Assembly (NCBI GenBank): GCA_946222285.1
Contig: CAMIIP010000001.1
Coordinates: 1 to 64,000 of the forward strand
From: an uncultured Rothia sp.
Lineage (GTDB): Bacteria; Actinomycetota; Actinomycetes; Actinomycetales; Micrococcaceae
Direction: 5' to 3'
DNA: 64,000 nucleotides
The notes under the pieces are model-generated. The model saw only the letters and a program-made list of their open reading frames with translations, made no database searches and was not told the DNA's origin. The position numbers were made by a program, and so were the translations under genes. Shown here piece after piece: positions 1-8,180 of the stretch. Position 1 is the first letter of the stretch. Every line of letters starts with the position of its first letter.

Positions 1-10
1 GGGCCGTTGT

Positions 11-400
11 CTAGTTGGTGGGTGTGGGGTGTGTTCCTACTTTTGAATAAACCTCCTTTTTTACTGGCTCTTCTTGCAAAACTAATGCTACCCAAGCCAA
101 TAAGGCATGGGTCGGACGGATAAATGTTGAAGAATTCAACTGCCTTTTCAAACTCGACGCATCAAAATTCTTCAACTGATACACATGTCTTTTACCATCC
201 TCAGAGACTACAGAATCCAGATAACCCACAAACCTCAAAACAGCCTTGTCTCGTTCAAACATCCGCTCAAAAGCAGAAACATTGGAAGCGCTACGATAAT
301 CCGGAATAGCCCATCGCAGTTCTTCCCGATCTAATCCCCGCACACTACGAGCTAGCGCCTCAAAAACCTGAAGTACCCTACTTACTGCCTGCTTACTCAT
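11..400 (-). CDS. pafB: PafB-like WYL-family regulator, N-terminal fragment
   Basis: The 129-residue product resembles the N-terminal DNA-binding part of PafB. PafB and PafC form a WYL-domain activator of the DNA-damage response and are usually encoded just downstream of pafA. The stretch FERMFERDK at about residues 44-52 is the most diagnostic part. Full-length PafB is about 320 residues, so the C-terminal WYL region is missing. The reading frame leaves recognisable PafB sequence after about residue 113 and stops in a GT-rich stretch near the window edge. A frameshift, an insertion or an assembly junction could explain this. The start follows directly on the terminator of the FKBP gene and has no clear ribosome binding site beyond AGGT touching the ATG, so translation may be leaderless. 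Confidence 0.55.
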   Translation of the reverse strand: MSKQAVSRVLQVFEALARSVRGLDREELRWAIPDYRSASNVSAFERMFERDKAVLRFVGYLDSVVSEDGKRHVYQLKNFDASSLKRQLNSSTFIRPTHALLAWVALVLQEEPVKKEVYSKVGTHPTPTN

Positions 401-406
401 ACCTAT

Positions 407-440
407 AAAAATAGTCCCTGGGATATCCCAGGGACTATTT
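407..440 (-). terminator. Terminator after the cytosolic FKBP gene
   Basis: There is a perfect 15-bp hairpin (409-423 with 426-440) followed on the minus strand by a run of T. It separates the FKBP gene from the pafB-like gene. Confidence 0.75.
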
Positions 441-458
441 CATATCGCAATGAGCTTA

Positions 459-857
459 CTACTTTTTTACATCAAGTAGATCCACCACAAAAATCAAGGA
501 TTCGTTAGGTCCGATCGCTGAGCCAGCTCCGCGCTCGCCATATGCCAGTGTAGAGGGAATTTCCAGACGACGACGTCCTCCCACCTTCATTCCAAGAAGA
601 CCTTCATCCCACCCCTGGATAACCTGTCCAATGCCCACGTGAAAGGATAGAGGTTCTCCTCGGTTCCATGAGGAATCAAATTCTTCGCCGGTAGAATACG
701 CGACGCCAACATAGTGGCAAGAAATCTGATTTCCAGCTTCCACTTCAGCACCAATTCCAGAAATCTCATCGATAATGACGAGTTCTTCAGGAACTCCGTC
801 TTCAGGAAAATCGACTTCAGGCTTGGAACGATCTAGTTTTCGTTGACCAAATGACAT
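459..857 (-). CDS. FKBP-type peptidyl-prolyl isomerase (cytosolic)
   Basis: This 132-residue protein should catalyse cis-trans isomerisation of Xaa-Pro bonds. A single FKBP domain fills about residues 25-131. It includes the typical VIQGWDEGL segment and the IPSTLAYGERGAG stretch that lines the active site. There is no signal peptide, so a cytosolic location is expected. The ATG is preceded by AAGGAG with a 6-base spacing. It lies 32 bp after the lipoprotein FKBP gene on the same strand, so the two may be co-transcribed after pafA. An FKBP gene next to pafA is common in actinobacteria, but a role in pupylation has not been shown. Confidence 0.9.
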   Translation of the reverse strand: MSFGQRKLDRSKPEVDFPEDGVPEELVIIDEISGIGAEVEAGNQISCHYVGVAYSTGEEFDSSWNRGEPLSFHVGIGQVIQGWDEGLLGMKVGGRRRLEIPSTLAYGERGAGSAIGPNESLIFVVDLLDVKK

Positions 858-889
858 ATAAACTCCTTAGAATTGCTATGAATAAATGA

Positions 890-1933
890 TTACTGAGCTG
901 ATGCCGATGGTTTTGCTGGTGTAGCAGATGTTTCTGTGGGCTTTGCTGAACCCGAAGGCACAGCAGAGGGTGTTGAAGATGCAGCACCCGCTGAAGCCTG
1001 GGGATTCTCAGTCGAGCCCAAGATGTCTACAACAAATACAAGTGCCCCGGCAGGAGCATTCTCGCCTGCGTTCTTACCGTATGCAAGGTCTTCAGGGATA
1101 GTCAACAACACCCGAGACCCAACAGTTTTACCGTTAAGACCTTCTTTCCACCCCTGAATTACCTGAGTTAAGCTGATGGGAGTGGGTCCGGCGCTGTACA
1201 CCTCTTCAAAGGTCTTGCCGTCTTCCCAACGCACGCCCTGATATTTCACGTAAATAGTATCTGACTCAGTAACTTTCTGACCTTCACCCGTAATCAGATC
1301 TTGTGAAACAAGTTTAGTTGGAGCATCTCCTCGATCTTTAGCAAGTTTTAGATCAGGTTTACCGTCCTCGTCCAAGGAAAAGGAATCTAGCGCGGGGTTG
1401 ATATCTTTCTTAGGAAGTTCTTTGCCTACAGCCTTATTAAGAAGTTTTCCCTTGACTGTATAAACTTCAACATTTGATGCCGCATCATCAGCGAGCTCAG
1501 AGGGTGAAAGGCTACCGTTTGCATCGGGCACACCGACAATATTCGAGCTGTAAGAGAATGATGTACCAATTCTCGATGAAGTCAGTGCTCTATACAGCTC
1601 CGGGTTATTCTTCTCAAGATCAGAATTGAGCTGCACAACATAGGGTGTCTGAGCATAAGTAGTGTTCTGGCTTGAACCATCGGCGCCGCTAAATACTGTG
1701 ACATCAATTTCAAGATAGTCGCCATGGTGAATGACTTCGCCGTCGCCTTCTTCAATAGTGTGTACAGAAGCATTTTTAGCGCGAAAAGGAGTTTCAAAAG
1801 AAATCGATGGAGCAGCAGTAGCATCATTCATCGAATACTCGACGTCTTCCAGCGAGTTAGTTCCGCTTGAGCAGGCCGCTAAGGTTAAAGCCAGGAAAAC
1901 TCCGGTTATGGTGACATAAATCTTTTTCTGCAA
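890..1933 (-). CDS. FKBP-type peptidyl-prolyl isomerase lipoprotein
   Basis: A type II signal peptide ends in the lipobox LAAC with the lipidated cysteine at residue 21, so this is an extracytoplasmic, membrane-anchored folding enzyme. The C-terminal half (about residues 205-310) is a canonical FKBP domain with VIQGWKEGLNGKTVGSR and an IPEDLAYG loop. The middle region (about 55-170) looks like a degenerate second FKBP-type domain. The last 35 residues are a Ser/Pro/Ala/Thr-rich tail. The start is a TTG, since no in-frame ATG precedes the signal peptide. It lies 75 bp downstream of pafA on the same strand. Confidence 0.88.
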   Translation of the reverse strand: MQKKIYVTITGVFLALTLAACSSGTNSLEDVEYSMNDATAAPSISFETPFRAKNASVHTIEEGDGEVIHHGDYLEIDVTVFSGADGSSQNTTYAQTPYVVQLNSDLEKNNPELYRALTSSRIGTSFSYSSNIVGVPDANGSLSPSELADDAASNVEVYTVKGKLLNKAVGKELPKKDINPALDSFSLDEDGKPDLKLAKDRGDAPTKLVSQDLITGEGQKVTESDTIYVKYQGVRWEDGKTFEEVYSAGPTPISLTQVIQGWKEGLNGKTVGSRVLLTIPEDLAYGKNAGENAPAGALVFVVDILGSTENPQASAGAASSTPSAVPSGSAKPTETSATPAKPSASAQ

Positions 1934-2008
1934 AACACATCTACTTTCTATGAAAGATCAAAAGCTCATTGGCAATGCTAGCCTATGAGCCACAAAAACT
2001 ACTGAATG

Positions 2009-3445
2009 TTAGATAAAGGGAGGAGCCCATTGCTCAGTTGATGTGGAGCCCAAAAGCTGAATAAGTTGAGCCACCTCGTGATTTTCTGATGCGAAAGGAT
2101 CCTTACATACGGCGTTGAGCTGTGGTTTATTGTTGAGTCGAATGTGAACCCAATCTACTGTGAAAGGTTCACCTGCTCGGTGAGCCGCACGAATAAATTC
2201 TCCTCTAACTTTTGCTCTGGTCTGCGGGGGCTGCATAGTTGCCCTATCAATTTCCTGAGGGTCTAGAAGACGACGAGCCCGTCCAGCCTTCTGAAGAACA
2301 TTAAAAATACCTCGGTCGGAGTCAATACTATGATAGCTAAGATCAAGTTGCTGGATTCGAGGATCAGAGTAGTCTCCACTACCTCGAGACAGATAAGAAT
2401 CTAGAAGTTTCTTTTTAATGGCCCAGTCTATTTCAGTGTCAATAGCGGAAATATTTTGGGTTTCAACGGCTTCAATAGTTCTCTGCCACAGATTGAGAAT
2501 GTAAGGCACGTCTTCATGATGATGTCCCTGATCGGCGAGATATTTTTTCGCTGCTCTCAGATAGCTTTTTTGAAGGTCTAGCGCGGATTTCTTTGTCCCA
2601 TCTGCGAGCTCAAACTGTGCTCTACCGGTGAGGTCATGAGAAATAACTCTCAGTGCAAAAGCGGTATCTTTAATCTCAAAATCATCCAGTGGAAAACGAT
2701 CCTCCAACATTTGAAGAATTATATCCGTTGTACCAATTTTCAGGAGAGTAGTAGTTTCAGACATATTTGAGTCACCATTGATGACGTGCAAGCGGCGGTA
2801 GAGAGACGCATCGGCATGGGGCTCATCTCGAGTATTGATAAGTGGTCGCGAGCGTGTGGTAGCCGTGGACGCGCCCTCCCAAATATAATCAGCTCTCTGG
2901 GAGAATGAATAGCTAGCCTTTCCATCTGGTTTACCTAAAGAAGTTTTACCCCATGATTCTGGACCGGTAGGGTGAGTTTTTCCCGCTCCTACAAGAATCT
3001 GCCGAGTGATGAGAAAGGGAATAAGAGAACGAACAAGTTTAGAGAATTCAACTTTTCTCTCCAACATATAGTTCTCATGCGATCCAAATGAGTTGCCAGC
3101 AGAATCTACGTTGTTCTTAAAAAGGTAGAAGGTTCCCTCTCTGCCTTCTGCTTCTATGTGGTCCTGTGCTTGGTTAAGAAGGTCAGCGAAGAGACGTTCG
3201 CCTGCCTTATCTTGGGCGATCAGATCCCGTAGCTTAACCGACTCTGCGGTGGCATATTCTGGATGTGAACCTACGTCTAAATACAGTCGAGAGCCGTTAG
3301 GCAAAAATACATTGGTAGAACGCCATGATTCTACAACCGGTTTAAAAATTATCCTGGCTGCTTCTTCAGGTCCGATGGGGCCCAACGATGAGGGCACATA
3401 GGAAATTCCAAACTCGGTTTCGATACCGAAAATTCGTTTTTTCAC
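2009..3445 (-). CDS. pafA: Pup-protein ligase PafA
   Basis: PafA uses ATP to join the C-terminal glutamate of Pup to substrate lysines. The 478-residue length is usual for the family. The N-terminus RIFGIETEFGISY carries the glutamates of the carboxylate-amine ligase fold, and conserved stretches follow: LPNGSRLYLDVGSHPEYAT, FGSHENYM and RPLINTRDEPHAD. The extra loop that marks Dop is absent, which separates this gene from its paralogue. It is followed by two FKBP genes and preceded, 50 bp upstream, by pup. The prcB and prcA genes that normally lie in that gap are missing. Confidence 0.96.
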   Translation of the reverse strand: MKKRIFGIETEFGISYVPSSLGPIGPEEAARIIFKPVVESWRSTNVFLPNGSRLYLDVGSHPEYATAESVKLRDLIAQDKAGERLFADLLNQAQDHIEAEGREGTFYLFKNNVDSAGNSFGSHENYMLERKVEFSKLVRSLIPFLITRQILVGAGKTHPTGPESWGKTSLGKPDGKASYSFSQRADYIWEGASTATTRSRPLINTRDEPHADASLYRRLHVINGDSNMSETTTLLKIGTTDIILQMLEDRFPLDDFEIKDTAFALRVISHDLTGRAQFELADGTKKSALDLQKSYLRAAKKYLADQGHHHEDVPYILNLWQRTIEAVETQNISAIDTEIDWAIKKKLLDSYLSRGSGDYSDPRIQQLDLSYHSIDSDRGIFNVLQKAGRARRLLDPQEIDRATMQPPQTRAKVRGEFIRAAHRAGEPFTVDWVHIRLNNKPQLNAVCKDPFASENHEVAQLIQLLGSTSTEQWAPPFI

Positions 3446-3495
3446 AGTTCAGGTTTCTTTCATAATCCGGTGATAGATGGGGTAAAGAGCAGGTG

Positions 3496-3696
3496 TTATT
3501 GGCCGCCTTTTTGCACAAAACCTTTCACAAAATCTTCAGCATTTTCTTCTAGCAGACCATCGATTTCTGCTAGCAGATCATCAGTCTCTCCCAGTAATTT
3601 CTGGTTGATCTCTCCCGGCTGAGATGAAATTTGCACTTCATCCTGTTCTAAGTCGTGCTGCTGAGAGCTGTTTTGTTGTATTTGTTCACGCTTCAT
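3496..3696 (-). CDS. pup: Prokaryotic ubiquitin-like protein Pup
   Basis: This 66-residue, acidic, probably disordered protein ends in Gly-Gly-Gln. That is the precursor form, which Dop must deamidate to Gly-Gly-Glu before PafA can ligate it. The C-terminal half, with LLAEIDGLLEENAEDFVKGF, is the conserved Arc- and ligase-binding helix region. The start codon overlaps the dop stop by four bases (ATGA), which suggests translational coupling. The N-terminus is Gln-rich and not well conserved in the family. Confidence 0.96.
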   Translation of the reverse strand: MKREQIQQNSSQQHDLEQDEVQISSQPGEINQKLLGETDDLLAEIDGLLEENAEDFVKGFVQKGGQ

Positions 3697-5285
3697 TTTG
3701 GTTGCTTCTTTCTCTCATTGAGCGTATCAATCAGTTCAACAGCGCTCGGAATGTCAATCAATTCTGCCATTGTTTCTTTAGTGTAAGACTCTGGTTCATC
3801 CATTGAGAGCCTGTGTACTTCTGTTTGTAGTTGATTACGTGCAACAACTGTATCCCAATTGATACTCACTAACTCTTCAGGCCAGCGTTTTATCAGTTCT
3901 CCCCGCAAATAAGCCCGGGTTTTTTCGGGCGCGTTCCAGGCTGCGTTCTGAATCTCTTCGGCAGAGAATAAAGTTTTCATGCGCCCCATTTGTACTAGTT
4001 TAAAATAAAGCCCTTTTTCCGGTCTGATATCTGAATATTGAATATCGATGGCAGCGAGTTTAGGATTTTCCCACCCCACTCCCTGAGAAACGTACAGTTT
4101 TAACAGAGCGTATTTGGCAACCCAATCTAACCGATCTGCTAAATCTAGTGGGTTCTTTGCTAAAGCGTTAAGGGTTTCTTCCCACATGCGCAGAATACGG
4201 TCAGTTTCGCAATCAACGCCGGAATAGTGGTGTTGCGCAAGATGAAGGTATTCCCGTTGAATGCGAATTGCGGTAGTCTCGCCTCCATCGATCAGAGGAA
4301 GAGGGGCACTCAGCGTCAAATCATGACTTACCGTATGAAAGGCTGCCACAGGGTCTGCCAACCTTATAGAGGTTGTGAAACCGTCTTCGATGAGTGCAAG
4401 TACCAGCGACGTCGTCCCAAATTTTAAAGCGTTCGAAAAGTGTGAGAGATTAGCGTCGCCGGTAATCACATGCAATCGCCGATAAAGATTGGAATTCGCA
4501 TGGGGTTCGTCGCGGGTATTGATCAGAGGACGGCGCACGGTAGTTTCTAGCCCGATCTCACGTTCAAAAAAGTCAGCACGTTGCGAAATCTGAAAACCAG
4601 GTTGTTCACCACAGGTGCCGATACCTACTCTGCCGGCTCCAATCATGATGCTCCGGGTCGCAAAAAAGGGTAAAAGACCCGAGACGATATCTGTGAAATC
4701 TGTTTGCCTACTCACCTGATAGTTTTCATGGCTACCGTATGATTGACCTTTGGAATCAGTATTATTCTTATATAAATTAATGGGTTCGAGAACGTCAGAT
4801 TCGTTAGATCTTTTCACCGCTTGCGCCGCAATCCAATCACCAGCGGCATCCCATAAAACTGCATCAAAAGGTGAAGTTACCTCGGGCGAAGAATATTCAG
4901 GGTGAGCATGGTCCACATAGAGGCGTGCCCCATTAGGAAGAATCGAATTCATAGTCACAGCATCCCAGTTCAGACGCTCCGCAAACAGCCCTGAATCTCT
5001 GAGCGCCTCTGCAGCTATCTGTTCGCTCGTCAGAACATCGGCTTGGTGCGTTAGCTGAGAGGGATGTGCATCCTGTTCCGAAATGAGATGACCACGAGAA
5101 TCACTGAGCGGGTTTTCTGAGCTATATTCCCACCTTGTATTTCCGATAGCTTGTAATTCAGCCTGAAAAATTGAGTTATAGGTGCTAACCACTTGAGCAG
5201 AAAGTACAGTGGGGTTTGCAGAAAGGTTACCTGGTGCTAAAACACCAAATTCTGTTTCAGCACCCATCACACGTAAAACAGTCAT
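3693..5285 (-). CDS. dop: Deamidase/depupylase of Pup
   Basis: Dop deamidates the terminal glutamine of Pup and removes Pup from substrates. It is a paralogue of PafA. The N-terminus TVLRVMGAETEFG, the NPLSDSRGH segment of the Dop-specific loop (about residues 55-95) and the HENYQ and RPLINTRDEPHAN stretches identify it. I place the start at the ATG two bases after the arc stop, because this gives the family N-terminus. A GTG twelve bases upstream would overlap arc by 11 bp. It lies between arc and pup in one operon and ends in an ATGA overlap with pup. Confidence 0.95.
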   Translation of the reverse strand: MTVLRVMGAETEFGVLAPGNLSANPTVLSAQVVSTYNSIFQAELQAIGNTRWEYSSENPLSDSRGHLISEQDAHPSQLTHQADVLTSEQIAAEALRDSGLFAERLNWDAVTMNSILPNGARLYVDHAHPEYSSPEVTSPFDAVLWDAAGDWIAAQAVKRSNESDVLEPINLYKNNTDSKGQSYGSHENYQVSRQTDFTDIVSGLLPFFATRSIMIGAGRVGIGTCGEQPGFQISQRADFFEREIGLETTVRRPLINTRDEPHANSNLYRRLHVITGDANLSHFSNALKFGTTSLVLALIEDGFTTSIRLADPVAAFHTVSHDLTLSAPLPLIDGGETTAIRIQREYLHLAQHHYSGVDCETDRILRMWEETLNALAKNPLDLADRLDWVAKYALLKLYVSQGVGWENPKLAAIDIQYSDIRPEKGLYFKLVQMGRMKTLFSAEEIQNAAWNAPEKTRAYLRGELIKRWPEELVSINWDTVVARNQLQTEVHRLSMDEPESYTKETMAELIDIPSAVELIDTLNERKKQPK

Positions 5286-5286
5286 T

Positions 5287-6981
5287 CTATGCTTCACTTT
5301 CTTGCTCGGTGTGCAATGTGTAGGCAGGTACTACGCTCAAAATAGGTTGACGAATATTCATATCCGCTAGAACGTCTTCAATCTCGGCTAGCTGGGGAAC
5401 CTCTACCTGATCTTCAAATTCAGCTCTGACAGCTTCTTCAAGATGCTCAATTTTGAGACCCTTTTCTCCGTTGTTCAGCTGATCTTTAATAGCAAGTTTT
5501 TTAGCTGAATCTACGATATTTCTAATGACCGCACCGGAGAGAAAATCGCCGCGATATAGCCACAAGGTTTCAGTGCTGGAGAGTTGAACCTGCACATAGC
5601 GATTCGTTGAAGATAATGAGAAGAGTGACTCGGTAATCTTTTGATTGATTGCAGCGAATGTTGCGCTAGAAGAGCCAAAGCGTTCAATCATAGAGGAATG
5701 TAAAGGTAGAGGCTCATTGAAATACAGATCAAAGATCTCACGCGTACCCTGTTGATCGGGTCGATTAATACGAATCTTAATATCTAGACGCCCCGGTCTG
5801 AGTACTGCCGGGTCAATCATATCTTCCCGGTTTGTTGCTCCTATAACAATCACATTATCCAGCGATTCCACACCATCTATCTCAGCCAAAAGCTGGGGAA
5901 CAATTGTGGTTTCGACATCGGAGCTTCTCCCGCTACCACGGGTTCTAAAGAGTGACTCCATCTCGTCAAAGAAGACGACCACCGGATTGCCTTCTTCTGC
6001 TTTTTTCCGAGCAGCTGTAAAAATATCGCGAATTTGTCGTTCGGTCTCCCCGACAAATTTATCGAGGAGCTCAGGGCCTTTGATATTCAGAAAATAGCCG
6101 GTTCTCTTCTGACCAGGATATAAAGCTTCGATGCGTGTAGCAAGAGAGTTAGCTACTGCTTTAGCAATCAAGGTCTTTCCGTTGCCGGGGGGCCCGTAGA
6201 GCAAAATACCCTTAGGGGGAGAGAGATTGTACGAACGAAAAATTTCCGGGTATAAGAAAGGAAGCTCCACAGCATCCTGAATCTGCCCAATCTGAGAGCT
6301 TAAACCGCCAATATTTGCGTAGCTAATGTCAGGAACTTTTTCCAGTACCAATTCCTGGGCGTCTGTATGCGGAACTAGTCCCGTAATCATGGAGATACGG
6401 GAATCATAAGTAACGGTATCTCCCAGTGAAAGCGTAGAAATATTAAGGTTTTCAGAAACTCGAACAACAGCCTTAGTCTGCTGAGGAAGATCAATAACAG
6501 CGCGTTGATCATCCAAAATTTCGCGGACGGTTACTACTTCTCCCAAAGATTCGAAGCCCAAACTATGAACAGCCTGAGTTTGATCATTGAGCAAAACTGT
6601 CATACCGGGCTTGACCGAATCAACGTTCAGCAAAGGAGAACATGAGATACGAACTCGTCGTCCCGAAAGCAATACATCTAAGTATTCTTCAATTTCAGCG
6701 GGAGTCTTCCCTTCAGCCAAATCATCGTAGGTCATAGCTCCGATATGGGTAGCTAAAACTACCGCAGTATTCAGTGGAGGGGTAACTTCTTGCGAAAGCG
6801 TCAACCGAAGATTTTCAATCTCAGCTTTACTTTTTGCTAGAGCAGTAACCAGCTTTTGATTACGTTCGCTAGCTACTCGTAGTTGTCGGTCAAGGTTTTT
6901 CCGACCCTCATTCGCTATATTGAGTTGACGTAAAACTCGTTCGAAATCTTGAGAATTTATAGATTTATCGTGCGAAGCCAT
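5287..6981 (-). CDS. arc: AAA ATPase Arc/Mpa (proteasome-associated type)
   Basis: This is the hexameric unfoldase that recognises Pup and threads substrates. The order is an N-terminal coiled coil (about residues 10-65) that binds Pup, tandem OB folds (about 70-210), then one AAA module with Walker A GPPGNGKT at 263-270, Walker B VVVFFDE at 334-340, sensor GATNR at 381-385 and RPGR at 395-398. The length of 564 residues is normal. The C-terminus reads HTEQESEA and lacks the GQYL tail that opens the 20S gate in mycobacterial Mpa. That fits the absence of prcBA here. It is the first gene of the arc-dop-pup-pafA run, 27 bp after trmI. Confidence 0.94.
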   Translation of the reverse strand: MASHDKSINSQDFERVLRQLNIANEGRKNLDRQLRVASERNQKLVTALAKSKAEIENLRLTLSQEVTPPLNTAVVLATHIGAMTYDDLAEGKTPAEIEEYLDVLLSGRRVRISCSPLLNVDSVKPGMTVLLNDQTQAVHSLGFESLGEVVTVREILDDQRAVIDLPQQTKAVVRVSENLNISTLSLGDTVTYDSRISMITGLVPHTDAQELVLEKVPDISYANIGGLSSQIGQIQDAVELPFLYPEIFRSYNLSPPKGILLYGPPGNGKTLIAKAVANSLATRIEALYPGQKRTGYFLNIKGPELLDKFVGETERQIRDIFTAARKKAEEGNPVVVFFDEMESLFRTRGSGRSSDVETTIVPQLLAEIDGVESLDNVIVIGATNREDMIDPAVLRPGRLDIKIRINRPDQQGTREIFDLYFNEPLPLHSSMIERFGSSSATFAAINQKITESLFSLSSTNRYVQVQLSSTETLWLYRGDFLSGAVIRNIVDSAKKLAIKDQLNNGEKGLKIEHLEEAVRAEFEDQVEVPQLAEIEDVLADMNIRQPILSVVPAYTLHTEQESEA

Positions 6982-7008
6982 ATTTTCCCCTCCTCTCTCT
7001 TAAGTTTT

Positions 7009-8055
7009 TTAGTTTCTCGTTTGCACGTTCTCATCGTCTGCTAACGCGCCGGCTTCTTGTGTTGAAATGGCTGATTTTCTTGCCAAATTAGTGGCATCTT
7101 TAGCCGCTCTTCGAAGCTTTCGATCCGATACATTACGCTCACCGAGGGCAGCCGGTGACCAAGCATTTAGATCTTCTTCAGAAAATTCAGTTTTAGATGC
7201 CCGACGTTTGGGGGCCAGCCGCACGGCTCCGTCTGCAAGACGCCGCGCGGTAATTAGGAAACCGGTATGGGCCACCATTCGGTGATCTGGGCGCACAGCA
7301 AGTCCCTCTACATGCCAGCCGCGAACCATTGTTTCGTGAGATTCTGGCTCGGTAAAGCGTCCGTCTGCTCGTAACGCTTCAGCGGTACGAGAAAGCTGAG
7401 TCACCGTCGCGACATAGCAAATGACGACGCCACCCGGGGCAAGAACTTCAGCGACTGCGTCCAAACATTCCCAGGGAGCTAACATGTCAAGAACAGCTCG
7501 GTCAATTGATCCTGGCTCTTCAACTTCACCTAACGTATCTGCCAGATCACCCAAGGTAATATCCCATGCTGGGTGCGCTCTGCCAAACATAGTTTCTACG
7601 TTTCCACGAGCAATTTCTGCAAATTCTTCGCGTCGTTCGAAGGACCTTAAATGTCCAAAATCTCCAATTGCACGTAACAGGGCTATAGACAGTGCGCCGG
7701 ATCCTACGCCCGCCTCAATGACTCGAGCACCTGGAAAAATATCAGCCATAGTAACAATTTGACCGGCATCTTTGGGATAAACCACGGCCGCTCCACGAGG
7801 CATGGAAAGCACAAAATCGCGATAAAGAGGGCGCATAGTCTGAATTTTCAAGCCCTCTGAATTTTCAATAACAGTACCTTCAGAAGCACCAATTAATTCA
7901 TCATGTTTGAAATACCCCCTATGAGAGTGATATTCCCCTCCAGAGGCGAGAGTGATAGTGGAAATTTTTCCACGTTCATCGGTGAGCTGGACTCGTTCGC
8001 CCACGCGAAAAGGACCTCTGCGGTTCATGCTTCCTGTGGGGGTGTAATTCTGCAT
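7009..8055 (-). CDS. trmI: tRNA (adenine-58-N1)-methyltransferase
   Basis: The enzyme makes m1A58 in the T loop of tRNA using S-adenosylmethionine. The 348-residue protein has an N-terminal beta domain (about 10-75) followed by a Rossmann methyltransferase with the SAM motif VIEAGVGSGALSIAL near residues 110-124. The RGAAVVYPKDAG segment before it is typical of the bacterial TrmI family. In actinobacteria this gene commonly precedes arc/mpa, as it does here, with 27 bp between them. The C-terminal tail of about 60 residues is basic and poorly conserved. Confidence 0.93.
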   Translation of the reverse strand: MQNYTPTGSMNRRGPFRVGERVQLTDERGKISTITLASGGEYHSHRGYFKHDELIGASEGTVIENSEGLKIQTMRPLYRDFVLSMPRGAAVVYPKDAGQIVTMADIFPGARVIEAGVGSGALSIALLRAIGDFGHLRSFERREEFAEIARGNVETMFGRAHPAWDITLGDLADTLGEVEEPGSIDRAVLDMLAPWECLDAVAEVLAPGGVVICYVATVTQLSRTAEALRADGRFTEPESHETMVRGWHVEGLAVRPDHRMVAHTGFLITARRLADGAVRLAPKRRASKTEFSEEDLNAWSPAALGERNVSDRKLRRAAKDATNLARKSAISTQEAGALADDENVQTRN

Positions 8056-8180
8056 AAGTGAATATTTCTCCTGAGAAAAATCTAAAGATTCAAGACTCTT
8101 TCTATTCTTGCAGATTGAATCTATTTATTAGCATGATTTTCGAGTAGTGAGCCATACCTAACAGGTCGAATACACTCAAC

